Shown in pieces: positions 43,544-52,689 of a stretch of 64,000 nucleotides of DNA (positions are counted from its first letter, which is position 1; each line of letters opens with the position of its first letter). Made by a program: the position numbers and the translations under genes. A model generated the notes under the pieces. It saw only the letters and a program-made list of their open reading frames with translations. It searched no databases and was not told the DNA's origin. Origin of the DNA: Gilvimarinus algae (lineage in GTDB: Bacteria > Pseudomonadota > Gammaproteobacteria > Pseudomonadales > Cellvibrionaceae); assembly GCF_030518215.1 (NCBI RefSeq), contig NZ_JAULRT010000052.1:1-64000 (forward strand). Reading direction: 5' to 3'.

Positions 43544-46153
43544 ATGGCGATAAAGTCACTCCAGCGCCTGACCATGACAGGCGCGATACTGGCGGCATTG
43601 ACCGCGTGCCAGTCTTCAGAAAAGGCAGAAGACGCCTCCCAGGCCGAAGCCGCCTCCACGCCCCAGCCGAGTCAGGCCAGCGCCGTCGAGTGGCCGCGCA
43701 TTGAGAGCGAGGTGGCAAAAGACCCCGCCGTAGAGGAGCGGGTAGAGCAGCTGCTGGCAAAAATGACCCTGGAAGAAAAAGTCGGCCAGATGATTCAGCC
43801 GGAAATTCGCCATCTGACGCCTGAAGACGTCACAAAATACCATATAGGCTCGGTCCTGAACGGCGGTGGCTCCTTCCCGAATGCTGATAAATACGCCAAG
43901 GTTGAAGACTGGCTTGCCCTGGCCGACGCTTATTACGAGGCCTCTGTGGATACCTCCGGTGGCCGCGCGGCCATTCCCATTATGTGGGGTACCGATGCCG
44001 TACACGGGGTGGGTAACGTGATTGGCGCCACCCTGTTTCCGCACAATATTGGTCTGGGCGCCACCCACAACCCCGAGCTTCTCAAGCAGATTGGCTGGGC
44101 CACGGCTCGTGAGCTTTCGGTGACCGGTATTGACTGGGACTTTTCGCCCACCGTGGCCGTCGCGCGCAATGAGCGCTGGGGCAGAACCTACGAGTCTTGG
44201 GCCGAGGGGCCGGAAATCGTCGGTGATTACGCCGGGGAAATGGTGCGCGGCCTGCAGGGCGAGCCCGGCAGTGACGAGTTTATGGGCGAGGGCCGTATTA
44301 TCGCCACCGCCAAGCACTTTATCGGTGACGGCGGTACCAAAGACGGTATTGACCGCGGTGACACCACCGGTGATGAAGTTCACCTTCGCGATGTTCACGG
44401 CGCCGGCTACTTCACCGCTATTGAGGCGGGGGTGCAGGCGGTCATGGCTTCCTTTACCCGCTGGGATGGCATTCGCATGCACGGGCACAAGTATCTGCTG
44501 ACCGATGTGTTGAAAGAGCAGATGGGCTTTGATGGCCTGGTCGTGGGAGACTGGAGTGGCCACAGCTTTGTGAAAGGCTGCACAGCTACCAATTGCCCCG
44601 CCTCGGTCAACGCTGGCCTGGATATTTTTATGGCGCCGGATCCCGACTGGAAAGAGCTCTTTGCCAATACGGTGCAAAACGTCAAAGATGGCGAGATCGC
44701 CATGAGCCGCATCGACGATGCCGTGCGCCGCATTTTGCGAGTTAAAGTGCGTGCGGGGCTGTTTGAAGCTGGCAAGCCATCGTCCCGTCCGCTCGCCGGT
44801 AAGGCGGAGCTTCTGGGCGCGCCAGAGCACCGAGAGATCGCCCGTCAGGCCGTGCGCGAGTCTCTGGTGATGCTGAAAAACACCGATGGTCTCTTGCCTT
44901 TATCGCGCGACATGAAGGTACTGGTTACCGGTGATGGCGCCGACAATATCGGTAAGCAAGCCGGCGGCTGGTCAATCTCCTGGCAGGGCACTGGCAACAA
45001 GAACTCGGATTTCCCGGGCGCCCAGTCTGTTTATGACGGCATCAAAGAAGCGGTTGAAGCCGGCGGTGGCAACACCGAGCTGAGCGAAGACGGCAGCTTT
45101 GCCAGCAAGCCGGATGTGGCCATTGTGGTCTTTGGTGAAGACCCCTACGCTGAAATGCAGGGCGATGTGCCGCACCTGGCCTACGGCCGCGGCGATACCA
45201 GCGACCTGGAAATGCTCAAATCCCTGCAGGAGCAGGACATTCCGGTCGTATCTTTGTTTATTACCGGCCGGCCGTTGTGGGTTAATCGTGAGCTGAACGC
45301 TTCCGACGCCTTTGTCGTGATCTGGCAGCCCGGCACCGAAGGTGGCGGTGTCGCCGATGTAATCTTCCGCAACAACGCCGGTGAAATCAACCACGACATG
45401 AGTGGCCAGCTTTCCTTCTCTTGGCCCAAGCGCCCGGATCAGGTGCCCCTGAATGTGGGTGATGAGGATTACGATCCGCTGTTTGCCTACGGCTTTGGTT
45501 TGACCTACGCCGATACCGACACCCTGGGTGACAACCTCTCTGAGGAAGGCTTGAAGAAAACCGAAACCAGCGATGTACTGACACTGTTTAACCGCCGACC
45601 TATCGATCCCTGGGGGATTGAAGTGGTGGGCGCCGAAAACGATCGCGTGGTCATGGACAGCAAGTCAGTCTCTACTTCTACCGTGACGGTGACCGCGGTG
45701 GATCGCAACGAGCAGGAAGACGCTCGCCAGGCGGTCTGGAATGGTAAGGGTCCGGGTCATGTGGCCTTGTTTGTCGATGAGCGTCAGGACTGGTCAGAAT
45801 ACCTCGCCGACCAGGCAGCCCTGATTTTTGACATCAAGGTGGACAAGGCGCCTACAGCAACAACGTATTTGCGTCTGGGCTGCGGCTCTTACTGCGCCTC
45901 CGATATTGAGATGACCGAGGGTATGCGTGAGCACCTCGATGGTACTGGCTGGCAGACGGTCTCCATCGACCTTAATTGCTTCCCCACTGCGGGCGCCAAC
46001 TTTGGTTTGTCGCAACCGCAGGAAGAGTTTATTACCCAGGTGATTCGCCCCTTCACGATTTACACAGAGGGTGAACTGGATATGAGCTTTGCCAATGTCC
46101 GGCTGGAAAAACACAAAGCCGCCAGTGCTTTGGTGAACTGCCAGAATCAGTAA
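43544..46153 (+). CDS. GH3 exo-beta-glucosidase lipoprotein
   Basis: An 869-residue lipoprotein with lipobox LTAC (Cys22). The GH3 N-domain (about 60-410) has nucleophile D336 in VVGDWSGH and substrate-binding KHFIGDGGT. The GH3 C-domain (about 430-640) follows, and a C-terminal galactose-binding-like sandwich of the ExoP type (about 680-865) ends the protein. Homologues are exo-1,3/1,4-beta-glucan glucohydrolases that release glucose. It probably degrades oligosaccharides imported by receptor 3 or held at the outer membrane. AAGGAG precedes the ATG. Confidence 0.92.
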   Translation: MAIKSLQRLTMTGAILAALTACQSSEKAEDASQAEAASTPQPSQASAVEWPRIESEVAKDPAVEERVEQLLAKMTLEEKVGQMIQPEIRHLTPEDVTKYHIGSVLNGGGSFPNADKYAKVEDWLALADAYYEASVDTSGGRAAIPIMWGTDAVHGVGNVIGATLFPHNIGLGATHNPELLKQIGWATARELSVTGIDWDFSPTVAVARNERWGRTYESWAEGPEIVGDYAGEMVRGLQGEPGSDEFMGEGRIIATAKHFIGDGGTKDGIDRGDTTGDEVHLRDVHGAGYFTAIEAGVQAVMASFTRWDGIRMHGHKYLLTDVLKEQMGFDGLVVGDWSGHSFVKGCTATNCPASVNAGLDIFMAPDPDWKELFANTVQNVKDGEIAMSRIDDAVRRILRVKVRAGLFEAGKPSSRPLAGKAELLGAPEHREIARQAVRESLVMLKNTDGLLPLSRDMKVLVTGDGADNIGKQAGGWSISWQGTGNKNSDFPGAQSVYDGIKEAVEAGGGNTELSEDGSFASKPDVAIVVFGEDPYAEMQGDVPHLAYGRGDTSDLEMLKSLQEQDIPVVSLFITGRPLWVNRELNASDAFVVIWQPGTEGGGVADVIFRNNAGEINHDMSGQLSFSWPKRPDQVPLNVGDEDYDPLFAYGFGLTYADTDTLGDNLSEEGLKKTETSDVLTLFNRRPIDPWGIEVVGAENDRVVMDSKSVSTSTVTVTAVDRNEQEDARQAVWNGKGPGHVALFVDERQDWSEYLADQAALIFDIKVDKAPTATTYLRLGCGSYCASDIEMTEGMREHLDGTGWQTVSIDLNCFPTAGANFGLSQPQEEFITQVIRPFTIYTEGELDMSFANVRLEKHKAASALVNCQNQ

Positions 46154-46179
46154 AGGTTATTGCGCTTTTTCTCCCTCAT

Positions 46180-46203
46180 GGCCGCCTTCGGGCGGCCTTT
46201 TTT
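46180..46203 (+). terminator. Terminator after the GH3 gene
   Basis: GGCCGCC, loop TTCG and GGCGGCC are followed by a run of Ts. It closes the receptor locus. Confidence 0.9.
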
Positions 46204-46376
46204 GTGCCTGGTGTTTGCAAGAGGTCAGTTTGTCGCGCCTTGCGGGCAGAGGCAGATTTGTTTGGCGTTATCGGCCGCTGCTACTCGTAGTTCCGAGCAG
46301 CGACAGACCCACTAGAAATTGTTAAAGGAAATGCGCGGCGCTCTTACCCAGCAGTGAACGAGGGTGCTCGACCTCC

Positions 46377-47201
46377 TCAGTCGGTCTCACCTCTGGAAAT
46401 CGCAAAGTTATTCAGCAGTAGGTGGGAATCGTGAGCGGGGGCCCATTCTTGGGTATTGCCACCGTGAAAAGTGGAGACAAGAATTCCGCCAATTTTGCCT
46501 GCGGGTGTGTCCGCGAGTCGGTAGGTGATGTCTGACAGTGTCAGCACTTTTTCGCCATCAAACCAGACGTGCAGTTCGCCGTTTTCACGGCCGATATCGT
46601 TGACCACCACCCGTTGTTTCAGGCAATGCCATTGGCCTGGGACAAAGGATTTGCCCAGTGGCAAATCCTGCCCCCAGGTCTTATTCCCATAGCGGCCGTT
46701 GGGGGAGGGGGGTAGGTAGGCATAGATCACGGCCTTGCCCTGCTCGCGCCACATATAGCGCAACGTCCAGCCATTGCTGCCGTCGGGCTGCTGCCCGCCC
46801 GAGCGGCTCCAGGAATCCTCGCCGCCCATCAAGCCCGGCAATTTCCCCCCTTTGACAAAGTCGAAGCCCTCTTTGAATTTCAGGCAGTACTCCAGCGTCA
46901 GACCGGTGTAGAGTGTTCCCGCGCCCTGAAGGCGGGAGAAAACGATAGGAAACTGCACACCGCCTTCACGGGGGCCAACGGCGCCAGCGGGGTAGTCGAT
47001 GTGCAGGGAGGTATCTGCGCCCGGGGCGTCAGCGGTGGTGACGGTTTTAACGGTTTCGCTCCTCGTTTCCCAAGGAGGATTGAACGTTTCGAGCCACTGG
47101 TGATCGCTAAAACCGAATTGTCTGATGACCTGACTGTCGTGAGCTTGGCTCCAGCAGGGGGCGCTGGCGGCAAACAGTAAAACCATAATGCATTTACGCA
47201 T
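46377..47201 (-). CDS. Polysaccharide lyase-like secreted protein
   Basis: A 274-residue protein with a signal peptide (about 1-20, cleavage near SQA). The jelly-roll body resembles the polysaccharide lyase 14-type fold: GGKLPGLMGGE, GWTLRYMWREQGKAVIYAYL, FDGEKVL and ILVSTFHGG are characteristic strands. PL14 members cleave alginate or polyglucuronate; the substrate here is not determined. No lipobox is seen; the Cys in SAPC is not well placed. It lies 23 bases downstream of a lytic transglycosylase gene and could share its transcript. Confidence 0.75.
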   Translation of the reverse strand: MRKCIMVLLFAASAPCWSQAHDSQVIRQFGFSDHQWLETFNPPWETRSETVKTVTTADAPGADTSLHIDYPAGAVGPREGGVQFPIVFSRLQGAGTLYTGLTLEYCLKFKEGFDFVKGGKLPGLMGGEDSWSRSGGQQPDGSNGWTLRYMWREQGKAVIYAYLPPSPNGRYGNKTWGQDLPLGKSFVPGQWHCLKQRVVVNDIGRENGELHVWFDGEKVLTLSDITYRLADTPAGKIGGILVSTFHGGNTQEWAPAHDSHLLLNNFAISRGETD

Positions 47202-47224
47202 ATTTGGCTCCAGAGTGGGGAAGA

Positions 47225-47815
47225 TTAGCGCCAGTTGTCCCAGGCTTCCATGACTTTGGCGGAATAGCGGTAGCTGCCGTAACTGCCGTTGTAGCGTGCG
47301 AGGGCCTCCGCCAGGTGACCATCGGCCACATCGATGTAGTGTTTGAGGATAATGCAGCCGTAGCGCAAGTTGGTATCGATGTCAGTGAGGTTGTCCTCCG
47401 AGCGGCCGATTTCGCTTTTCCAAAAAGGCATAACTTGCATAACGCCTTGGGCGCCGACAGAGGAAATGGCAAAGCGATCAAAGTGGCTTTCCACTTCAAT
47501 CACTGCCAATACCAGCTCAGGCTTGAGGCCGGCGGCCGTGGCTTCTCTGTGCACCGAGCGCAAGAATGACAAACGCTGATCCGGCGCTTTGATATAGCGC
47601 TTTAGCCGCCCGTCCATCAGCATAAGCCAGGCTTCGGCATCGAAGCGGTCGGTAAAGCTGTCGGCCTGCTCGACGTGGCTTTTCAGCAGGGTGCGAAGCT
47701 CGCTGTCCACCGGTTGCGGTAGCGGGCTAAGCATATTGGCGGACTCGGCGCCGGCGCCTGCACTGCACAGCAGCACCAGCGCCAAGATCGAGCTGGAGAG
47801 CCGATCAAAGGCCAA
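47225..47815 (-). CDS. Lytic transglycosylase (SLT domain)
   Basis: A 196-residue periplasmic protein with a hydrophobic signal segment ([14 protein letters not shown]). The SLT domain follows, with catalytic Glu in [12 protein letters not shown] and GVMQVMPFW, then [13 protein letters not shown] and LARYNGSYG. It cleaves peptidoglycan glycan strands to 1,6-anhydro products. The longest frame starts at 47920 inside proS. I prefer TTG at 47815, which places the signal peptide at the N-terminus and overlaps proS by only 11 bases. The start is uncertain. Confidence 0.82.
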   Translation of the reverse strand: MAFDRLSSSILALVLLCSAGAGAESANMLSPLPQPVDSELRTLLKSHVEQADSFTDRFDAEAWLMLMDGRLKRYIKAPDQRLSFLRSVHREATAAGLKPELVLAVIEVESHFDRFAISSVGAQGVMQVMPFWKSEIGRSEDNLTDIDTNLRYGCIILKHYIDVADGHLAEALARYNGSYGSYRYSAKVMEAWDNWR

Positions 47816-49532
47816 GCTTTTCTTGCAGTAACCGGCGAATATCGGAAACGGAAATATCCTGTTTTTCACTGTCGCGTCTGCCTTTGTACTCAACCGTGCC
47901 GGCGGCGAGCCCGCGCTCACCGATAACGATCCTATGGGGAATGCCCATCAAGTCGGTGTTGGCCAGCAGAACCCCGAGGCGGGCATTTTTCTCATCCATA
48001 AACAACACATCAATACCGGCCTGTGAGAACTCCTGGTGGAGCTCCTCGCACAGCTGGGCAACCTCTTCCGACTTGTGCATATTGATGGGCACAATCGCCA
48101 GTTGGAAGGGGGCAATGCTGTCGGGCCAGACAATACCATTCTCATCATAGTTTTGTTCAATGGCGGCCGCCACGACCCGGGTGACGCCGATACCGTAGCA
48201 ACCCATGATCACAGTTTGCTCTTTGCCGTTCTCGTCCAGCACCTTGGCGCCCATCGCCTCGGAGTATTTGGTGCCGAGCTGGAAGATGTGACCCACTTCT
48301 ATGCCGCGCTTGATTTCAAGTGTGCCCTGGCCGCAGGGGCTAGGATCCCCGGCGACGATATTGCGTATGTCGGCTGCTTCAGGCAGGGGTTGATCGCGCT
48401 CCCAGTTGGCGCCAGTCAGATGGTAGCCGTCTTTATTGGCACCGCAAACAAAGTCAGCCAGCGCCAGGGCGCTGTGATCGGCTATAGTGCGAATTGACAA
48501 ACCAATGGGGCCGATCGAGCCGGGTCCGACGCCCAGCTCTTTGACAATTCGCTCTTCCGGCGCGAAGCTCAGCGGTGATGCCACGCCCGCCAGTTTTTCG
48601 GCCTTGATGTCGTTGAGCTCATGGTCACCGCGCAGCACCAGAGCAATCAAAGGCTGTGCGCCATTGTCGTTCGCCTCGCCGAGCACGATCAGTGTTTTTA
48701 CTGTCGCGCTCGCTTCCACCTTGAGAAACTCAGCCACGTCGGCAATTGAGTGCTTGCCGGGTGTGGCTACTTCGCTCAGCGCTTGCTGGGCAGCGGGGCG
48801 CGCGGCCGTGGGCGGCAAAGCTTCGGCTTTTTCAATATTGGCCGCGTAATCGGAGCTGTCGCTAAAGGCGATGGCATCCTCACCACTGGCGGCCAGAACG
48901 TGGAACTCGTGAGAGAAAGCGCCGCCGATAGAGCCCGTATCGGCCAGCACTGGCCGGTAAGCGAGGCCGATGCGATCAAAAATACGGCAATAGGTGCCGT
49001 GCATCACATCGTAGGTCTCCTGCAGGCACTGCTGCGAAGTGTGAAACGAGTAGGCGTCTTTCATGACAAACTCGCGCGAGCGCATCACGCCGAAGCGCGG
49101 GCGAATCTCGTCGCGGAATTTGGTTTGTATCTGATAGAAGTTGGCCGGCAGTTGCTTGTAACTGTTGAGCTCGTTGCGCACCAGATCGGTAATCACTTCC
49201 TCGTGGGTCGGCCCAAGGCAGAAGTCGCGTTGATGCCGGTCATTGATGCGCAGAAGCTCGGGGCCATACTGCTCCCAGCGGCCGGAGTCCTGCCACAATT
49301 CGGCGGGCTGGACCACTGGCATCAGTACCTCTTGGGCGCCGGATTTGTCCATTTCCTCGCGGACAATGCGCTCGACCTTGCGCAGCACCTTTAGTCCCAG
49401 TGGGAGCCAGGTGTAGAGCCCGGAGGCCAGTTTGCGGATCATACCGGCGCGCAGCATCAACTGATGGCTGATGACTTCGGCATCGGCGGGGGTCTCTTTC
49501 AGGGTGGCTATTAAAAATCGGCTGGAGCGCAT
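47805..49532 (-). CDS. proS: Prolyl-tRNA synthetase
   Basis: A 575-residue class II aminoacyl-tRNA synthetase of the bacterial type. Motif 2 region [21 protein letters not shown] and motif 3 [10 protein letters not shown] are clear. The editing (INS/YbaK-like) domain (about 230-380) is present, and the anticodon-binding domain is at the C-terminus. It charges tRNA-Pro and edits Ala-tRNA-Pro. It heads a unit with the lytic transglycosylase and is divergent from the HIT-like gene. Confidence 0.96.
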   Translation of the reverse strand: MRSSRFLIATLKETPADAEVISHQLMLRAGMIRKLASGLYTWLPLGLKVLRKVERIVREEMDKSGAQEVLMPVVQPAELWQDSGRWEQYGPELLRINDRHQRDFCLGPTHEEVITDLVRNELNSYKQLPANFYQIQTKFRDEIRPRFGVMRSREFVMKDAYSFHTSQQCLQETYDVMHGTYCRIFDRIGLAYRPVLADTGSIGGAFSHEFHVLAASGEDAIAFSDSSDYAANIEKAEALPPTAARPAAQQALSEVATPGKHSIADVAEFLKVEASATVKTLIVLGEANDNGAQPLIALVLRGDHELNDIKAEKLAGVASPLSFAPEERIVKELGVGPGSIGPIGLSIRTIADHSALALADFVCGANKDGYHLTGANWERDQPLPEAADIRNIVAGDPSPCGQGTLEIKRGIEVGHIFQLGTKYSEAMGAKVLDENGKEQTVIMGCYGIGVTRVVAAAIEQNYDENGIVWPDSIAPFQLAIVPINMHKSEEVAQLCEELHQEFSQAGIDVLFMDEKNARLGVLLANTDLMGIPHRIVIGERGLAAGTVEYKGRRDSEKQDISVSDIRRLLQEKLGL

Positions 49533-49692
49533 ATGCTGTTTCTTAGTTACTATAATGAATGAGGATGACTATACCAGTCTGGACTGGCTATTCTACGCAG
49601 CTTGAGGGCCCGGGTACAGATCTGGCATATCGTTCAATAACTCCGCACCAGTGTCGCCGTGCGGGGTCACGCAAGGCCTAAAGGAGGCAGTT

Positions 49693-50169
49693 ATGTTTTC
49701 ACTGGATCAACGGCTGCGCGAAGACAGTTACGTGATAGGACGCTTTCCCCTGTCACTGTTGCTGCTCTCGCGGGACGCCAATTACCCGTGGTGTATCTTG
49801 GTGCCTGAGCGGGAGAACACCTATGAACTCTATCATTTGTCGGAGGAGGACCAGCAGCAGTTGATAGGCGAATCCAGCCGTCTGGCCGAGGTCATGGACA
49901 GTGTGTTTGATGCGGACAAGATGAACATTGCGACTCTGGGTAATGTAGTGCCGCAACTGCACTTGCACCATATCGCGCGCTATAAGGATGACCCGGCCTG
50001 GCCTGCGCCGATTTGGGGGGCGGTGCCCGCACGTGCCTACGAACCAGAACCGCTAAAAAGCCGGGTCGAAAAGCTGATGAACGCCCTGGCAGGGGAGGAC
50101 TTTACCCCCTTGAACGATGCCAGCGAGCTTGTATCCTCAGCCGCTCCCAGGCCTAAAATTGACTGCTAG
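49693..50169 (+). CDS. HIT-like nucleotide-binding protein
   Basis: A 158-residue cytoplasmic protein with the HIT fold (about 10-110). The active-site stretch reads Q-L-H90-L-H92-H93-I-A-R, so the classical HxHxHxx triad has only the first two His in register. This QLHxH variant occurs in proteobacterial HIT-like proteins. It probably binds or hydrolyses nucleotides. The start at 49693 has a near-perfect AAGGAGG 6 bases upstream. A bidirectional terminator follows. Confidence 0.85.
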   Translation: MFSLDQRLREDSYVIGRFPLSLLLLSRDANYPWCILVPERENTYELYHLSEEDQQQLIGESSRLAEVMDSVFDADKMNIATLGNVVPQLHLHHIARYKDDPAWPAPIWGAVPARAYEPEPLKSRVEKLMNALAGEDFTPLNDASELVSSAAPRPKIDC

Positions 50170-50210
50170 GCCGAATTGGTCTTGCCGAGCAGCTGAGTCT
50201 GACCAGGCAT

Positions 50211-50239
50211 GAAAAAGCCCCGCGATGCGGGGCTTTTTC
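50211..50239. terminator. Bidirectional terminator
   Basis: GAAAAAGCCCCGC, loop GAT and GCGGGGCTTTTTC. It lies between the convergent ends of the HIT-like gene and the HU gene and has A/T tracts on both sides, so it can serve both. Confidence 0.92.
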
Positions 50240-50265
50240 GTTTGCAAACTCTGTCAGGGCGAGTG

Positions 50266-50673
50266 TTACTGCGCCATTTCTTTGAGTTTTTTCAGTGGGC
50301 GGATTTTTACATTGATACTGGCAGGCTTGGCCTTGAACACAGTCTCTTCACCGGTGAACGGGTTGATGCCTTTGCGGGCTTTGGTCGCGGGCTTTTTGAC
50401 TGTCTGAATTTTCATCAGGCCCGGCAACACGAACTCGCCACAGGCGCGTTTTTTGATGTGTGCTTCGATCACATCCGTCAGTTCGTCCAGTACGGCTTGT
50501 ACCTGCTTTTTGCTCAGCTCGGTGCTCTCGGCGATCTGGTTCAGAATTTGGGTTTTGTTGTAGCGCTCACGAACAGCGGTCACTTTTTTAGCCGGTGCTG
50601 CTTTGGCAGCGGGGGTTTTGGCTGCGGCTTTTTTGGCGGGTGCTTTTTTTGCTGCTGCTTTTTTGGCGGCCAT
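50266..50673 (-). CDS. HU-family DNA-binding protein with Lys/Ala-rich tail
   Basis: A 135-residue protein. Residues 1-32 are a tail of AKK/PAKK/AAAK repeats like eukaryotic histone H1 or the Pseudomonas AlgP tail. Residues 33-135 are an HU/IHF fold with NKTQILNQIAESTELSKKQV, VLPGLMKIQ and KARKGINPFTGEE. It should bind and compact DNA as a dimer, with the tail contacting the DNA backbone. Tail-bearing HU proteins are known in some proteobacteria. It is a monocistronic gene with a 200-base upstream region that ends in AGGAAAG before the ATG. Confidence 0.9.
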   Translation of the reverse strand: MAAKKAAAKKAPAKKAAAKTPAAKAAPAKKVTAVRERYNKTQILNQIAESTELSKKQVQAVLDELTDVIEAHIKKRACGEFVLPGLMKIQTVKKPATKARKGINPFTGEETVFKAKPASINVKIRPLKKLKEMAQ

Positions 50674-50874
50674 ATCGCTTTCCTTTAAGTGGGTGGTTGA
50701 AAAGGTGAGGATTGACAGGTGCTCTTGCCCGCTTGTCTATCACCTATCCGCACGAGTCCAGTTACATGGCTTGACCATGGGCCCTTGGCGAATGGCCCTA
50801 TATATAAAGGATAAAAATCAACGCAGCAAGGAAAAAGTGCGTCAAACTGCAGAAAAACCCTATTTTTTATCGGC

Positions 50875-51594
50875 TCAGAGAGAAATGTCCTGATTTAAGC
50901 GCATTACCTTGAGGTAGACAGCGGTCGAATGATTTTTAACCGGCAACCGATATGTCTTGCGAGACTCGCTGTCCTCAGAGCTGCCTGCCGACAGCTCCAC
51001 CCATTGATCCAGGGGTATGCTGAGGTGAGTTTGCAGGCTATGGGCCCCACTGCTGCCTTGCTGATCAATAAACAGCCGCACGTCAACTTGCTGCTCTGAG
51101 GCGCCCACCACTTGCGCTACCAACCGTTGTTGCCTGCTCGTGTGCTCGGTCTGTTGAAAGCTGCCCCAGGGGCCAAATTGCCATTGAGTGATGTGCTCGC
51201 GCTGGCCAATACGCACCGGCATACCGCTGGAGGCGGTAACCTTAAAAACCTCTGGCGCAGATGACCCGGCCTGATAGCGCTTTATCGTGCCGTCGAACGT
51301 ATTGGGCGGGTGTGTGTATTGAACCCATAGCTCGAACGATGGTACGGGCTGATCCAGAGTGTGAATTAGCGTTTGAATCTGCTGCAAGCTCTCTTTGGTG
51401 GTAAGTAGGATGATTCTGTTGTGATCCGTGCTGAGCGCCGCCGAGTCGGGTAACAGGGGCTTTATGACGCTGGCAATAGCCTCCGGCGAGCGATGCTCGA
51501 GGGTAATTATATGGCTTCGAAGAACGTCGCTGTCAGCGAATACCGCTGCTGTAAATAGAAGCAGCCCCAACCCCGTTAGGTTGCAATAGTGCAC
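50875..51594 (-). CDS. Secretin N-terminal-domain-like periplasmic protein
   Basis: A 239-residue protein. After a signal-like segment (LTGLGLLLFTAAVFA) comes a short domain resembling the N0/N1 module of secretins: HIITLEHRSPEAIASVIKPL, then RIILLTTKESLQQIQTLIHTLD. A second beta-rich domain follows. No secretin pore region is present, so this is not a full secretin. The longest frame begins at 51756 inside the DUF7931 gene; GTG at 51594 places the signal peptide first and avoids that overlap. It is likely cotranscribed with the DUF7931 and GNAT genes upstream. The function is unknown. Confidence 0.65.
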   Translation of the reverse strand: MHYCNLTGLGLLLFTAAVFADSDVLRSHIITLEHRSPEAIASVIKPLLPDSAALSTDHNRIILLTTKESLQQIQTLIHTLDQPVPSFELWVQYTHPPNTFDGTIKRYQAGSSAPEVFKVTASSGMPVRIGQREHITQWQFGPWGSFQQTEHTSRQQRLVAQVVGASEQQVDVRLFIDQQGSSGAHSLQTHLSIPLDQWVELSAGSSEDSESRKTYRLPVKNHSTAVYLKVMRLNQDISL

Positions 51595-51628
51595 TAGGCG
51601 CTTAGGGCATGCTCTATCGGCTGCGCGC

Positions 51629-52129
51629 CTATAGATGGAGCGTGCGCAGGCCCGGATCTTCCTGAGCAAATTCCCAGACACGGTTAAACTCTTCGGTAAG
51701 TGATCTAACTTCGCTGGCTGCTGCATAGTTGGCAAACCCCTGATATACCCGGTCATCGTTTTTATACACCACGTGGTCGGTGTCGGCGCAGAGAAATGCC
51801 ATGTGCGTATTGCTGGGTTCTACGGCGATTTTGCGCAGCTGTACCTTGCTCGACAGCCTCTGATGTAAGCGCGCGAGTAAATGCCCCTTTTCGATGAGCT
51901 CGTCTGTGTGGCGCACCAATATCCTTAGCTCGCTGCTTTTCGAGCGACGCGCAAACGCCGATAGCGCCTGAGTCAGTTCTTCGCGGTTGTAGAGGTAGGG
52001 GTCAAGACAATCGCTGAGCAGGGCAATCTTGCGTTTGGCCGATCTCACCACCGACAGCGTATGTGTGACAAAGTCATCTGGCGAGTCGAGTAAAATGAGT
52101 TGGTCGCTGGTTGCAGAAGGTCGGCTCAT
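51629..52129 (-). CDS. DUF7931 protein
   Basis: A 166-residue cytoplasmic protein of the DUF7931 type, recognised by LDPYLYNREELTQALSAFAR and SELRILVRHTDELIEKGHLL. The pattern resembles a degenerate phospholipase D-like fold. From memory the family is usually encoded next to, or fused with, a GNAT acetyltransferase; here the GNAT gene lies 10 bases upstream. The function is unknown. Confidence 0.8.
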   Translation of the reverse strand: MSRPSATSDQLILLDSPDDFVTHTLSVVRSAKRKIALLSDCLDPYLYNREELTQALSAFARRSKSSELRILVRHTDELIEKGHLLARLHQRLSSKVQLRKIAVEPSNTHMAFLCADTDHVVYKNDDRVYQGFANYAAASEVRSLTEEFNRVWEFAQEDPGLRTLHL

Positions 52130-52139
52130 ACTCTGTATC

Positions 52140-52628
52140 CTAATTCTGGACGTTTTCCCGCAATACCATGGTGCGATGCTCTATGCCTGCATCCATAAAC
52201 ACAGGGCCTGTGGCGGCAAAGCCCAGCTTTTCGTAAAAGGTAATAACTCCCAGCTGGGCGTGTAAAAAAACGAGTTTGTGAACATGCTCTTTCCGCGAGC
52301 ACCAGTCTAGCATCGTCGTCATCAGTGCGGTTCCCACACCGAGTTTACGCCAGGGCCGCAACACGGCCACTCTGCCAATATGCAGAGCCATCGAGCCCTG
52401 CCAGGGTTCCTCGAGGATGCGGGCGCAGCCTACTACCAGCGGCGTTGCTTTGTCGGCGGGCTCAATTAGAAAGTGTCTGGCCGAGGAGTCTAGTCCGTCC
52501 CATTCCTCACTGACCTGGACGCCTTGCTCGCGAATAAAGACCGTTTCACGTATAGCGCACAGATCCGCTTTTGCCGATTTCCAATCCTTTGTATAACAGC
52601 GAAACTGGCCGTCACTGGTGCGCGTCAT
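52140..52628 (-). CDS. GNAT-family N-acetyltransferase
   Basis: A 162-residue acetyl-CoA-dependent transferase. The GNAT core shows IGRVAVLRPWRKLGVGTALM (motif A, acetyl-CoA pyrophosphate binding) and VITFYEKLGFAATG (motif B). An early FIREQGVQVSEEWDGLD segment is typical of ElaA/YjcF-like members. The substrate is unknown. It is followed 10 bases later by the DUF7931 gene in the conserved pair. Confidence 0.88.
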   Translation of the reverse strand: MTRTSDGQFRCYTKDWKSAKADLCAIRETVFIREQGVQVSEEWDGLDSSARHFLIEPADKATPLVVGCARILEEPWQGSMALHIGRVAVLRPWRKLGVGTALMTTMLDWCSRKEHVHKLVFLHAQLGVITFYEKLGFAATGPVFMDAGIEHRTMVLRENVQN

Positions 52629-52689
52629 GATGCTACCCGGATAGTGTTAGAAAGGTATCACGGGAGCTTAGCGTTTTTGTCTGTCTCTG

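Noticed and set aside
43616-44830. Minus-strand frame of 404 residues
   Set aside because: It is antisense to the GH3 catalytic domain and rich in His, Gly and Ala, as shadow frames are.
48750-49394. Plus-strand frame of 214 residues
   Set aside because: It is antisense to proS, which is unambiguous.
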